Assembly: GCA_028287765.1 (NCBI GenBank)
Contig: JAQBPA010000269.1
Span: forward strand, 1-34,965
DNA length: 34,965 bases
Reading direction: 5' to 3'
Origin: Bacteriovoracaceae bacterium
Lineage (GTDB): Bacteria > Bdellovibrionota > UBA2394
Position numbers and translations under genes: made by a program. Of the stretch, positions 1-9,624 are shown piece after piece. Every line of letters begins with the position of its first letter. The stretch's first letter is position 1. Under the pieces are notes generated by a model. The model made no database searches and was not told where the DNA came from. It saw only the letters and a program-made list of their open reading frames with translations.

Positions 1-1078
1 TGTTCTGGTGGATGTGCAAGAAGCCGCGCGACTTCGATTTGAAATGGGACCGGGATACGGCACTCTCGACGGGCTTCGAGGAGTTTTCAAAGCTACTTGG
101 GCGAATATCAACGGAACCGCTCGCAGACTTACTCTTTATACCAAGGTAAGTCGTCGGTTTGCAAAATCAGTAAAACCTGACGAGACCGTTTTTACGAATC
201 CAAAGACAGTTCCCTTTGTTCAAAGTCGTGTGAGCATAGAATATTTTGAACCAAGCTTTTTAAATTTTCCGGTCGACGGTCGACTCAACTATACTTTTTC
301 GAAAGAAGAGCAAAGTCGATTTGGGGAAGAAAATAGTTTTACGGCTTCGCTCGATTACCGTTGGACTCGGCACTGGATTTTTACGACGAGTTACCAGCTC
401 GCTTTCTCAGATCCGTTTAATATTCGAACGGCGAATTTGCAACCGGGTGATGCCGATCCTAAGCGTCTTACGAATGTCGGAGAAGTCGTATTGATTGATT
501 ATTTAAATGATTCCTTTAATCCGACACGTGGATCCCGAACAAGGCTTGAGGCGGACCTTTATGACGCACGTCTTGGTGGCGAAGAAAACTTTTGGTCAAC
601 CAATGGGCGACAGGAATTATTTGTGCCGATCTGGGTTTTTAGAAAGGGGCGACAGATTGGGCTCGGGCTCAATTTAGGAGCAGGTTTTTCTGAAAGTTAC
701 CGACCGTCAATGGAGGTTCCGCTCGAAAAACGCTCCGAAATTGGAGGGGAGACGACCGTTCGTGGGTTTGGACAGAGTGCCATTAATCCCTTTACGAAAA
801 ATGGGTTGCCACAAATTGGCGGAAATTCTTATTTTTTCTTTCAAACCGAGCTCAACATTCCCATTGCGGGCGGCGTGGATCTTCTTGGTTTCTTTGACGG
901 CGGAAATGCCTATCTGAAAAACAAAGACTTTAAACCCTGGGATCTCCGCTACGGTGCAGGCCCAGGAATTCGGTGGAATACTCCTGTTGGTCCTCTAAAG
1001 ATTGGCTATGGATTTGTTCTGGGTCCACGCGATGACGAACCTGCCGGGCACCTATTTATCGGCGTTGGCGCAATCTAA
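1..1078 (+). CDS. Outer-membrane beta-barrel assembly protein, BamA/TamA (Omp85/bacterial surface antigen) C-terminal part, 5' truncated by window edge
   Basis: Reading frame is open to the window start. Barrel motifs include 'IDYLNDSFNPTRGSRTRLEADLY', 'GGETTVRGFG', 'FFDGGNAY' and 'RYGAGPGIRWNTPVGPLKIGYGF', typical of the Omp85 C-terminus. Confidence 0.9.
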   Translation, partial: VLVDVQEAARLRFEMGPGYGTLDGLRGVFKATWANINGTARRLTLYTKVSRRFAKSVKPDETVFTNPKTVPFVQSRVSIEYFEPSFLNFPVDGRLNYTFSKEEQSRFGEENSFTASLDYRWTRHWIFTTSYQLAFSDPFNIRTANLQPGDADPKRLTNVGEVVLIDYLNDSFNPTRGSRTRLEADLYDARLGGEENFWSTNGRQELFVPIWVFRKGRQIGLGLNLGAGFSESYRPSMEVPLEKRSEIGGETTVRGFGQSAINPFTKNGLPQIGGNSYFFFQTELNIPIAGGVDLLGFFDGGNAYLKNKDFKPWDLRYGAGPGIRWNTPVGPLKIGYGFVLGPRDDEPAGHLFIGVGAI

Positions 1079-1261
1079 AATTACAAAAACGTTATATTGG
1101 AAATATTACAAACAATTAATGTCCAATTTAAGTCTTCATTTCTACTGGGGATTTAAGGAAACTTAAGGGATGAGTTCAGCGCGAGCACTTCTCTGATTTA
1201 GGGTAGCTGCTAAACTGAGCTCATAGGAAAAACAATAACTTTATAAACAAGGAAAAAATTT

Positions 1262-1603
1262 ATGAAAAAAAATCTAACTCTCGCAATTTTAAGTGCCGCG
1301 CTTCTCTTGAGTGCTGCTTCAGTAAAAGCCCAAGGTAATGCTCCTGCAGTTCCGGGACAAGCCGACGTGGTCAAAGATCAAAAAGAAAAAATGAAACTCA
1401 CCAAGGATCAACTCAAGGACGAAAGAGCTAAAGTTCAAGCGGCCCGCACAAAGCTCAAGACTGATAAAGCCAACAATGCCGACGCCGCTACGATCGCTGC
1501 CGACAAAAAGGCACTTAAAGCAGATATTGCTGAAAAACATGAAATTAGAAAAGAACTCAGAGAAGAACGAAAAGATTTAAAAAAAGATCGTAAAGACAAA
1601 TAG
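1262..1603 (+). CDS. Small secreted Lys/Glu/Asp-rich helical protein (113 aa)
   Basis: ATG after an AAGGAAAAAA purine tract, signal peptide 'MKKNLTLAILSAALLLSAASVKAQ', charged helical remainder, strong downstream terminator. Confidence 0.75.
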   Translation: MKKNLTLAILSAALLLSAASVKAQGNAPAVPGQADVVKDQKEKMKLTKDQLKDERAKVQAARTKLKTDKANNADAATIAADKKALKADIAEKHEIRKELREERKDLKKDRKDK

Positions 1604-1627
1604 TCAATCGATTCAATTTGTTTGCAG

Positions 1628-1661
1628 AAAGCCCCACTCGAAAGAGCTGGGGCTTTTTTTT
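1628..1661 (+). terminator. Rho-independent terminator of the 1262..1603 gene
   Basis: AGCCCCA-CTC-GAAA-GAG-C-TGGGGCT stem-loop followed by eight T residues. Confidence 0.88.
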
Positions 1662-1697
1662 GTACCAAAGGCAACTCGGACTTGTTAGCCTTACGAT

Positions 1698-2390
1698 ATG
1701 AAAAAACTGGCTCTCCTTTTCTCTTTTATTTTTCCGGCAATAACAACCGCTTCTGCGATTCCTGATCTTTCACAACTCAAATGGAAAGAAATCGAAGATC
1801 AAGATGGAATAAAAACTTTTGAGGCGGATGTTCCAGGATTTTCTCGTCCCGCTTTTAGAGCAGAGGCAATCATTGAGAGTGAGATCTCAAAGGTGGTTTC
1901 GGCCATCACCGATACGAATAGAAGGCAAGAATGGACACCCAATTTGAAGGTGTCGAAAATCATTCAGCCCATTTCAAAAGTAGAATGGGTTGAATATTGG
2001 CAAATGACTGCGCCCCTTGTTGACGATCGAGACCTCGTTTTTTCAACGGGCTTTGATTTCGACTGGAGTAAAAAAAGACTCATCGTGCCTTTCCATTCGG
2101 TAGACTCTCCTTCGTCACCCAAAACAAAAAATGTACTCGCTATCGTGAATGCGGGTTCTTATGTTCTTTGGCCAACAGAAAATAAATCTGGAACAAATAT
2201 CATCTACGAATGTCTATTTGATTTTGGTGGCAGTGTTCCCGGCTGGTTTGCTTCGAGTTTTCAACGAAGTAACCCGAGAAAAGTTTTACAGGGATTAAGA
2301 AAACAGGTGAACAAATCGGATATCGTTTCGAGTCCGAAGATCCATTTGCTATTCGAAGATAAGGTTAAAAAGTTGGCGGATATTTTCTGA
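1698..2390 (+). CDS. START-domain-like lipid-binding protein with signal peptide
   Basis: N-terminal signal peptide; 'WKEIEDQDGIKTFEADVPG', 'RRQEWTPNLKVSKII', 'VEYWQMTAPLVDDRDLVF' resemble bacterial START/SRPBCC proteins. Confidence 0.75.
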   Translation: MKKLALLFSFIFPAITTASAIPDLSQLKWKEIEDQDGIKTFEADVPGFSRPAFRAEAIIESEISKVVSAITDTNRRQEWTPNLKVSKIIQPISKVEWVEYWQMTAPLVDDRDLVFSTGFDFDWSKKRLIVPFHSVDSPSSPKTKNVLAIVNAGSYVLWPTENKSGTNIIYECLFDFGGSVPGWFASSFQRSNPRKVLQGLRKQVNKSDIVSSPKIHLLFEDKVKKLADIF

Positions 2391-2394
2391 TCGG

Positions 2395-3306
2395 TTAAAA
2401 ATTCACGATCAAATTGCCGGCATAGATATTTCCGGCGGATGATCCAAAGTCTCTTTCATAGCTCGCTCCGAAACTAATCGCCTTGGCTACATCATAGGTT
2501 GAACTAAAGCGAAGAGTTTTTGACCAAGATTTATCGCTCGCTAATCTTAAAAGTTCTCCGTCGAGTTCAATTTCTAACGCGTCGAGCGGATGAAAAGTGA
2601 TTTCTGTATCAACAGAGTTGTCAGGCAGGCTGGAGAGAGTATCCGAAAATTGAGAGGTCTTTTTCTTTAGAGCGGCTGCAGAATCGAGCTGAGTGAGGAA
2701 GTGATTTACATTTCTCGAATACCAGTAGTGTTTTACTCCTGCAGAAATATCCAGCCATTCCAAAACTGTAGAATCCAATGAAAAGCCAGGCGCAAATTGA
2801 TAGAGGGAGTTCACACCGCCGGCCACTTTTCTAAGAGAGCTCTTCTTCCGAGTCACCCCCGCAGCGTATTTTTGATAATATCTTTCTAATGCAAAAGAAA
2901 ATCTGGGCATAAGTGTGGGAACGAAGGCTTCCGGAGAGGCGGGCTTTCTAAGATCAAAATCTTTTGAAGCATAAAACGACGGTCCAAAGCTCTGTAATTT
3001 TTCTGCCGGACTTAACGAATAATTTCCAGATATTCCTATTTTCCAAATTTTTTTTACGCCCAAGCCTCCTGTAAAAGTATAAGTATTATCTTTAAGCTTC
3101 ACACCAGAAGTGATTGTAGAACTCTTGGTGTAGTCAAACCCACCATTCCAATTGAACTTTTCGCCGGAATCGAGTTTCTTTTTCCCAGAATAAGTGACTT
3201 CTTCTCCGAATTGATTCTTGCCGATAGAAGTTTCAGATTCAATCGAATGAGCTGAAAGCATCTGGGAAGACATTATTAAACTAAAAACCAGAAAGTGAAA
3301 TTTCAC
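2395..3306 (-). CDS. Predicted outer-membrane beta-barrel protein (DUF481-like architecture)
   Basis: Signal peptide, alternating amphipathic strands, C-terminal aromatic residue (...NLIVNF). Confidence 0.55.
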   Translation of the reverse strand: MKFHFLVFSLIMSSQMLSAHSIESETSIGKNQFGEEVTYSGKKKLDSGEKFNWNGGFDYTKSSTITSGVKLKDNTYTFTGGLGVKKIWKIGISGNYSLSPAEKLQSFGPSFYASKDFDLRKPASPEAFVPTLMPRFSFALERYYQKYAAGVTRKKSSLRKVAGGVNSLYQFAPGFSLDSTVLEWLDISAGVKHYWYSRNVNHFLTQLDSAAALKKKTSQFSDTLSSLPDNSVDTEITFHPLDALEIELDGELLRLASDKSWSKTLRFSSTYDVAKAISFGASYERDFGSSAGNIYAGNLIVNF

Positions 3307-3307
3307 T

Positions 3308-4213
3308 TTATAATCCTAACATTTCATAGATGAGTCCAAACCGAACGCCGGAATCCATGCAAATAACTTCGTTCCATTTAAAGTAGTCCATAAGAACAGA
3401 AATAATCGTAACGCCGCCGCCAAAGACATCGGCACGATCGAAAGGAAGGCCGGGAAGATCTCTCCGCTCATCGAGATTTCGAGAAAGAATCTCTTTTCGC
3501 CAAAACTCGATTCGATCTCGTGATATCGATTGGCCATGAACTTTTGACCGCTGGTACTGAGTCATTTTCATCTCGACAGCGAGTGCGGTCGTTATGGTGC
3601 CTGCTACGCCAAAGCCAAGGCAAGGTTCTGTTTTCCAGTTGAGCGGCTTCAGAAGTTCCCAAACATATTTAGAAGCTTCAGATCCGTCAGATTTATTTTT
3701 CAAACCAAACTTTTCGCTTAGCAGAACGCTTCCCACTTTGAGTGAGATGCGATGCTCAATTCCTCGATCGGAGCCATAGCAGAGCTCAGTACTTGCACCA
3801 CCGATATCAAAAACTAATTTCTTCGCCTTACGGTCAGCAAAATCCTTTTGCACACTCCAAAACGAAAGCTCTGCTTCGCGATCCCCAGGAATCAAATCGA
3901 CAGGAAGTTTTAGAACTTGCTCAATCTGCTTCCGCACCTCTTCACCATTCTTAGCTTTTCTTAAAGCTTCTGTAGCAGCGACTTTGACTTCTTTCACATC
4001 GTGCTCATCAAGGAGCGCGCGATATTTTGAAAGAGTATCGAGAGATTTTTTTAGACGGTCAGGTTGAATGAGGCCTTCTTTTGAAAGTCCTTTCGAAAGA
4101 CCAGTCACCGTAGCCTCATCAACTAATATATGAAGCGGAGTTCTCGCCTCAACAATCGTCAGCAAAATGGAGTTTGAACCAATATCTATTGCCGCCACTC
4201 GCCGATTTGACAT
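3308..4213 (-). CDS. Ppx/GppA family exopolyphosphatase/phosphatase
   Basis: 'RVAAIDIGSNSILLTIVEA', 'AATEALRKAKNGEE', 'LVFDIGGASTELCYG', 'FGVAGTITTALAVE' are Ppx/GppA actin-like ATPase motifs. Internal start at 4213 (MSNRRVAAIDIGSNS) preferred over the ORF start at 4315. Confidence 0.88.
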   Translation of the reverse strand: MSNRRVAAIDIGSNSILLTIVEARTPLHILVDEATVTGLSKGLSKEGLIQPDRLKKSLDTLSKYRALLDEHDVKEVKVAATEALRKAKNGEEVRKQIEQVLKLPVDLIPGDREAELSFWSVQKDFADRKAKKLVFDIGGASTELCYGSDRGIEHRISLKVGSVLLSEKFGLKNKSDGSEASKYVWELLKPLNWKTEPCLGFGVAGTITTALAVEMKMTQYQRSKVHGQSISRDRIEFWRKEILSRNLDERRDLPGLPFDRADVFGGGVTIISVLMDYFKWNEVICMDSGVRFGLIYEMLGL

Positions 4214-4292
4214 TCGGAGAGCGTAACGAAGAGCTTGGGCTTTGTCATCTTTGGGCGTAACGGGGATCTGCGGAACAAGAGTTTCATCAGTT

Positions 4293-4342
4293 GGGGAAAA
4301 TCGGGGCCGACACACTGACGAATGTCAGCTCCGATTTTCCCC
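4293..4342. repeat. 50-nt two-tier inverted repeat in the ppx leader
   Basis: GGGGAAAATCGG (4293-4304) / CCGATTTTCCCC (4331-4342), with inner CTGAC-GAAT-GTCAG hairpin (4315-4328). Confidence 0.85.
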
Positions 4343-4460
4343 CACATCTGAAACGCCTCTTCCCCAGACCCCTTATTAAATCGATATCACACGGGAAGAA
4401 AAGTCAGCTTGCTAATCCAAGCATGCACTGAATATCCTGAGCGCCATGGAGGAAATGGGA

Positions 4461-4862
4461 ATGAAAAAATTATTCTGGATCGGAAGTCTTATGGGGTCTC
4501 TTTTCTCAGTCGCAGTTCATGCGTCGAGTTTTAAGATCGAAATGTTCACGGAATATGAGAATCGATTTGGAAGAGTAAATATTTCTTCCCTCGACAGTGG
4601 GCAAATTCAGGTAAAAATTATTCCTTCTGGCTGCGGTTACGATAAACAAGGAAATGAGCGGTTGTGTTTGACACCCCAAATCGTTCTTCCCACTTATACC
4701 GTGAGCGTAACGAAGACAGATTTTGGTGGAGACTTCGAAGTTCCAGGATATAAATTTCGCATTGTCACTCACAGCGATTCGCCGAAGTTGTTGAGTTTAA
4801 ATAACGAAGGCGCAGTCGAAGCTGTTCATTCGCTTAACTACCGATACGTCTTGCAGAATTAA
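4461..4862 (+). CDS. Small secreted protein of unknown function
   Basis: Signal peptide 'MKKLFWIGSLMGSLFSVAVHA'; GGAGG upstream of the ATG at 4461. Confidence 0.6.
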   Translation: MKKLFWIGSLMGSLFSVAVHASSFKIEMFTEYENRFGRVNISSLDSGQIQVKIIPSGCGYDKQGNERLCLTPQIVLPTYTVSVTKTDFGGDFEVPGYKFRIVTHSDSPKLLSLNNEGAVEAVHSLNYRYVLQN

Positions 4863-6160
4863 TACCCAAGTCGTGGCGACCAAACCGGCTGGGAAGCATC
4901 GCCAGGAATTTGAATTTGCGTGGACTGAGTTCCATCGGCTTTTATGATATAAATTTGATTTCGACCTGTTCGCTTGGAACTAAAGACAACGAGCTTTCCG
5001 TCAGGACTAAAGGAAGGGCTTTCGTTTGTTTTTGCATCATAAGTGAGTCGCTCCATTTGCTCGCCTTTATGATTCATCGAAAAAATATCGAACGCACGAT
5101 CGGTATCCATTCCTGAAAACAAAATATCGTTGTTCGGTCCCCAAACGCAGGAGTCGTTTAATGTTCCTACACGAGTGAGTCTCTCCACTTCGAGCGTTTC
5201 GATATCGAGAGAAAACACATGAAGGTTTCCAAGTCGATCTGAACTAAAGCAGATTTTTTTTCCGTCCGGGCTCGGATAGGGCGATACGTTAATTCCACGA
5301 CGGGTTGTGAGTCGCTTTTTTTCTTTTCCGTCTAAGCCGAGCAGATAAATATCTGAATTTCCATCTTTAGAAAGTGAGACAACAAAATCTCTTCCGTTTG
5401 GCATCGTTGCAGGGCCGAGCGCGGAGCCTTTAAAGTGAGTGACCTGAGTGGCTTTTCCGTTCAAGTCGGTCTTCCAAATATGCCAATCGATTGTGGAAGA
5501 CGATGAATATAAAATATAATGACCGTCTCTTGTAAATTCAGGACTCATATTCGTTCTACCGTTTTGAACGAGTGGAACAGCATTCCTTCCGTTAAAATCC
5601 ATCACCCAGATTTCTTTTCCGTGCGCTCCTGGAGGAACATAAGAAAAAGCGATCTTTGTAGAGAAGAGTCCTTTTTTTCCTGTGACAAGTTCGACAATGT
5701 CATCACCAAATTCATGAGCGAGAAGGGGAATGTCTGACCTTCTTGTATGGTAAGTCTTTTGAATGACGAGCTTTCCGCTTGAAACGTCAAAAACATATCC
5801 TTGGAGAGAAGTTTGCCCCCCTTCTGAAAGAATTTTTCCTCGAACGACATATTGCGCTCCCAGCTGGCGCCAAGCATCGACTTTAATGAAATCGAGAGCT
5901 GTAATTTTACTATCTAAAAAACTTTCCGCCGGAATAACTTTAAAAATTCTCGAAAAAATTAAATCTGCCGTCAGCATCGCCTCTAAATCGGTAGCTGCTT
6001 TTGTAAGCTCTGGGACTTCAGATCCTTTTAAAAATCCTTGAATCGCAATCGGTGTCGGCGCATCTCGAGCATCTTTTATAATAACCGTTTGTGCATACGA
6101 CTTCGTAAGACAAAGCGAGATCAAAAAAAGGAGACGGCTAAAGTTTTTTAGGGTTGGCAT
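4859..6160 (-). CDS. tolB: Tol-Pal system beta-propeller protein TolB
   Basis: WD40-like/PD40 repeats such as 'SPEFTRDGHYILYSSS', 'SPYPSPDGKKICFSSDRLGN', 'SPSFSPDGKLVVFSSKRTGRNQIYII'; position after tolQRA-like genes. Confidence 0.92.
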   Translation of the reverse strand: MPTLKNFSRLLFLISLCLTKSYAQTVIIKDARDAPTPIAIQGFLKGSEVPELTKAATDLEAMLTADLIFSRIFKVIPAESFLDSKITALDFIKVDAWRQLGAQYVVRGKILSEGGQTSLQGYVFDVSSGKLVIQKTYHTRRSDIPLLAHEFGDDIVELVTGKKGLFSTKIAFSYVPPGAHGKEIWVMDFNGRNAVPLVQNGRTNMSPEFTRDGHYILYSSSSTIDWHIWKTDLNGKATQVTHFKGSALGPATMPNGRDFVVSLSKDGNSDIYLLGLDGKEKKRLTTRRGINVSPYPSPDGKKICFSSDRLGNLHVFSLDIETLEVERLTRVGTLNDSCVWGPNNDILFSGMDTDRAFDIFSMNHKGEQMERLTYDAKTNESPSFSPDGKLVVFSSKRTGRNQIYIIKADGTQSTQIQIPGDASQPVWSPRLGY

Positions 6161-6882
6161 ATAATTTGTGTTTCTTTCCCGGTGAGTTCAGTGATCACGT
6201 CTTTTGCAAATGTTTCTTGATCAATCGCTTGCCTCACCGCTACTTCGCACTTTCGATCTACAATATTAAATCCTGTGGACTCCGATAAGACAAGAGAGAC
6301 GATTTGAAACTGATTTCCAACTCCCACTAACTTAAGCGCAAGATAGCCTTTTGCGTCAGGAAACTTTTTTTTGATCGCATCGGCACCTTCGACTTCATAA
6401 TATTTTCGCATCGCTGCCTGAAGGGCCTGCTCGGCCGGACTCAGAGTTCGCTCTGCCCAGCCTCCCGTACCATGGGCATTTTTTTCACCCTTTTCATGCG
6501 TCGGGAAGTTTTTCTCTTTGGGCGGCGGCCGTTTTTCTTCCGCAGAGTCTTTACGAATTTTATTTAAAATATCTTTGAGAGCTTTTTTTCCATCAGGCTT
6601 TTTCTCTTGAGTCTTTGATTTTTTAAGCTTCTTGCTCACTTCAGGAAGATCTTCTTTTTTTGGAGGTTCGATTTTGGGCGGAGGGAGGTTTTTATCGTTC
6701 GTCCCTTTTTTCATGGCTGTATCCGTCGGTTTATAAGATTTATCCATGAGAAGTGTGGCACTAACGATCTGGCGCTCGCGATGAGAAGCTTTTATAAACT
6801 GAAGATAAATTTTATCGGACCAGATGAGTCCTGCAATCAGAATCGCGTGGAGTAAAATCGAGTAAAGAAAGGCCTTACCCAT
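6148..6882 (-). CDS. TolA/TonB-like energy transducer
   Basis: Single N-terminal TM, Pro/Lys-rich linker, small C-terminal domain; located between TolR-like and TolB genes. Confidence 0.8.
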   Translation of the reverse strand: MGKAFLYSILLHAILIAGLIWSDKIYLQFIKASHRERQIVSATLLMDKSYKPTDTAMKKGTNDKNLPPPKIEPPKKEDLPEVSKKLKKSKTQEKKPDGKKALKDILNKIRKDSAEEKRPPPKEKNFPTHEKGEKNAHGTGGWAERTLSPAEQALQAAMRKYYEVEGADAIKKKFPDAKGYLALKLVGVGNQFQIVSLVLSESTGFNIVDRKCEVAVRQAIDQETFAKDVITELTGKETQIICQP

Positions 6883-6883
6883 C

Positions 6884-7297
6884 TCACTTGGTCGGATCCG
6901 TTAGAAACGAAATACGAAAGATTCCGGCGTTTTGAATGGCGGCCATGACTTTAATAATGAAGCCGTGAAGAACTCTCTCATCCGCGCGAATGATCACTTC
7001 CTTTTTTTCGCGATTGGCAAAGACGCTATCGAGTTTTTTCGGAAGTTCATCGAAGGTAACCTTCGTTTTTCCGATCATAATCGTATTGTCTTTTTGGATA
7101 TCGATCGTGACGTTCTTTTCTTGAACGTCGGCTTCTTTTGTTTTGGCTTTTGGCAGCTTAATATCGACCGCATTATTCATCAACGGAGCTGCGACCATAA
7201 AAATGATCAGAAGCACGAGCATAATATCCACCATGGGAATGATATTAATCTCGGCGTTTAGATCTCCATTATCAGAATTTTTGGCGTTAAAGGCCAT
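6884..7297 (-). CDS. ExbD/TolR family biopolymer transport protein
   Basis: 'AEINIIPMVDIMLVLLIIFMVAAPLM' is a characteristic TolR/ExbD TM with the conserved Asp. Confidence 0.92.
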   Translation of the reverse strand: MAFNAKNSDNGDLNAEINIIPMVDIMLVLLIIFMVAAPLMNNAVDIKLPKAKTKEADVQEKNVTIDIQKDNTIMIGKTKVTFDELPKKLDSVFANREKKEVIIRADERVLHGFIIKVMAAIQNAGIFRISFLTDPTK

Positions 7298-7306
7298 AAT
7301 GTAACC

Positions 7307-8014
7307 TCAAATATTTCTTTTGGCGGTGTTCAAAAAATCCGAAGAAAAATTATCCATGGCCGATCGAAGACCACGAATTCGATTAATAAAAAAATTGTAA
7401 AAGAGAACAGCAGGAATCGCTGCAAAGAGACCCATGGCTGTTGCAATGAGAGCTTCTGCAATACCTGGAGCGACTACGGCCAGATTACTTGCACCTGAAA
7501 CTCCGATATTAATAAAAGAAGTCATAATTCCCCAAACTGTTCCAAAGAGTCCGATGAAAGGAGCTGTACTCGCCGTACTCGCAAGAAAAGCCAAATAGCT
7601 ATTCAGACCTTCAGCTTCCACTGCCGCCGCTTTATTGAGCGTGCGTACAATATTTGTTTCCATCAGTTCGATCGTATGATCGCGATCGAGCTTCAGAGCT
7701 TTGATCTGATTAAATTCCTGAAGTCCCGATTCAAAAACGCGGGTGAGCGGTGCCTTTGGAAAGCTTTTACTAGCTTTCTGAGCTCCTTCAAGCGTGCCAG
7801 CCGACCAAAATGTGTCGGCAAACTTACGATTGTCGTCTGACGCATCGCGCAAATTCCACCACTTCCAAAAAATAATTACCCAGCTGATGATCGATGCTGA
7901 AAAGAGAAGGATCATCACGCCCTTTACGACCCAACCTGCTTGCGAGATTAGGTCAAGAGGATTCAGAGAGGCAGACGTATCGCCAACTAAGAACATCAAA
8001 AATATATTCTTCAT
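7307..8014 (-). CDS. MotA/TolQ/ExbB proton channel family protein
   Basis: 'STASTAPFIGLFGTVWGIMTSFINIG' and 'IAEALIATAMGLFAAIPAVLFYNFFINR' are TolQ/ExbB signatures. Start placed at 8014 (MKNIFLMFLVGD). Confidence 0.92.
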   Translation of the reverse strand: MKNIFLMFLVGDTSASLNPLDLISQAGWVVKGVMILLFSASIISWVIIFWKWWNLRDASDDNRKFADTFWSAGTLEGAQKASKSFPKAPLTRVFESGLQEFNQIKALKLDRDHTIELMETNIVRTLNKAAAVEAEGLNSYLAFLASTASTAPFIGLFGTVWGIMTSFINIGVSGASNLAVVAPGIAEALIATAMGLFAAIPAVLFYNFFINRIRGLRSAMDNFSSDFLNTAKRNI

Positions 8015-8083
8015 AATGACTAAAATGATTACATTAGAAGAAGAGGTTTGCAACGAGAACAACGAACCAAAAAAGGAGAACCT

Positions 8084-8827
8084 TTGCTCTTTGAATTTAA
8101 GCGAGTAAATAAGACTTTTGGTGGTCATCGAATCTTTAAAGATCTGAATTTCTCGCTGGAGCGAGGAACTTTTTCGATTCTGACGGGGCCGAGTGGCTCG
8201 GGTAAGACGACACTCTTTAGAATGCTCTGCGGAATTGAACAGCCAAGCGATGGCCAGATTGTTTTTTTAGGTCGGAAGATGTTTCAGCATAGTCCGCAAC
8301 ATTTAAAGCAGATCGGATTTGTATTTCAACATCCTCGCGGGCTGATGGATAAAACCGTTTTTGAAAATGTGGCTCTCCCCTTGGTGATCGATGGCGTGCA
8401 AAAAGCAGAAATCGCCAAGCGAGTAAATTTTTGGCTCGATAGTCTTGGTCTTCGTCCACGAGCACAATCCCTTTACCGCGAGCTCTCTGGCGGCGAGCGA
8501 CAAAAGGCCGAATTCGCTCGAGCGCTCATTCGAAAACCGCGACTTATTTTGGCTGATGAGCCGACGGCTCACCTCGACAGCGTTCAGGCCGATCTTCTGT
8601 TAGATATTCTTTGGGATCAGTATCAAGACGGAGCGACAGTCTTTATTTCCACACATTATCCTCCTACTTTTCATCATCCAAAAATCTTGCGATATCGAAT
8701 TGCTGATTTTTCGGTTGCGAATTTGGAGTCTGAGCTCGCCAAAGTGAATGAGCCGGTCGCTTCTGAGCCCTCTGTTCAAAGTATTTCGGATCAGGCGATC
8801 AACGCCTTTGTTGAAGGAGGTTTCTAG
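8084..8827 (+). CDS. ftsE: FtsE-like cell-division ABC transporter ATP-binding protein
   Basis: Walker A 'GPSGSGKTTLF', signature 'LSGGERQKAEFARAL', Walker B 'LILADEPT'; followed by an FtsX-like gene. TTG start at 8084 preceded by AAGGAG. Confidence 0.85.
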   Translation: MLFEFKRVNKTFGGHRIFKDLNFSLERGTFSILTGPSGSGKTTLFRMLCGIEQPSDGQIVFLGRKMFQHSPQHLKQIGFVFQHPRGLMDKTVFENVALPLVIDGVQKAEIAKRVNFWLDSLGLRPRAQSLYRELSGGERQKAEFARALIRKPRLILADEPTAHLDSVQADLLLDILWDQYQDGATVFISTHYPPTFHHPKILRYRIADFSVANLESELAKVNEPVASEPSVQSISDQAINAFVEGGF

Positions 8828-8829
8828 AC

Positions 8830-9624
8830 GTGCTGCGATTTATTTTAAAAGAGGCAGGGATGTTAGTGGCGTTCGTAGTTCTTGGCGGCCTTCTTCTTCT
8901 TTGCATCTGGTTAACCCACCATATGAACGAAAGTGTTCTTCGAGAATTTAAGGACACTCAGATTTCTGTGATTCTCAAGAGCGAAGCCGAAAATTCGTTT
9001 AGAGAGTGGGTTGAAAAAGCTCCCGACGTCATCCGATTTCAAATTCTAAATCCGTATGAGAATAAAGGCCGCCTGGGTGAATATTATCCAGAGCTAAAAA
9101 ATCTAATCTCGCCTCTCGAGCAGAAATTTTTTCCGGCATCGGCTTTGGTGACTGTCGCTAAGCCAGATGCTTTTTTAAAGGCGCTTTCGCAGGTGAACGG
9201 AATTGTTGAAACCCAAGTTTTACATCAACCGCCCACTCAGTTGAGACAATTTTTAGAATTTCTCACAGGTATTTTTTCGTGTTTGTGGCTCCTCACGCTG
9301 ACACTTGTGCTCTACTTTCATTTGGAGCGACTGGCGATCGTTGAAAATCAAAAGTGGTCACTTCTGAAAATGCTTGGATCTAAGACCGGATCGATTTTCT
9401 TACCACTTTGGTATGGGCAGGTGGTTCGGGTGGGGATTGCCTCTCTTTTTGCCATTTTGTTTGCGGTCATTGCTACTCGGCAGATCCAAAACTTTTTTAC
9501 GTGGGACTGGGTAAAACTTCCTACGTCTATTTGGATTGGATTTTTTCTTGCTTCCATCGGACTTACGTCGGCTATCTCGTTTTCTCTTTTTTACTACCGA
9601 TATAAGCAGGTTCCGCTCGGATGA
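8830..9624 (+). CDS. ftsX: FtsX-like permease
   Basis: N-terminal TM, extracytoplasmic domain, three C-terminal TMs; 'ENQKWSLLKMLGSKTGSIFLPLWYGQ' typical of FtsX; 3 nt after ftsE. Confidence 0.85.
   Translation: MLRFILKEAGMLVAFVVLGGLLLLCIWLTHHMNESVLREFKDTQISVILKSEAENSFREWVEKAPDVIRFQILNPYENKGRLGEYYPELKNLISPLEQKFFPASALVTVAKPDAFLKALSQVNGIVETQVLHQPPTQLRQFLEFLTGIFSCLWLLTLTLVLYFHLERLAIVENQKWSLLKMLGSKTGSIFLPLWYGQVVRVGIASLFAILFAVIATRQIQNFFTWDWVKLPTSIWIGFFLASIGLTSAISFSLFYYRYKQVPLG

Noticed and set aside
3594-3954. Plus-strand ORFs antisense to ppx/gppA (61 aa and 70 aa)
   Set aside because: Fully antisense to a well-supported conserved gene, with no independent coding evidence.
6932-7261. 109-aa plus-strand ORF antisense to the tolR/exbD-like gene
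   Set aside because: Antisense shadow of a conserved gene.
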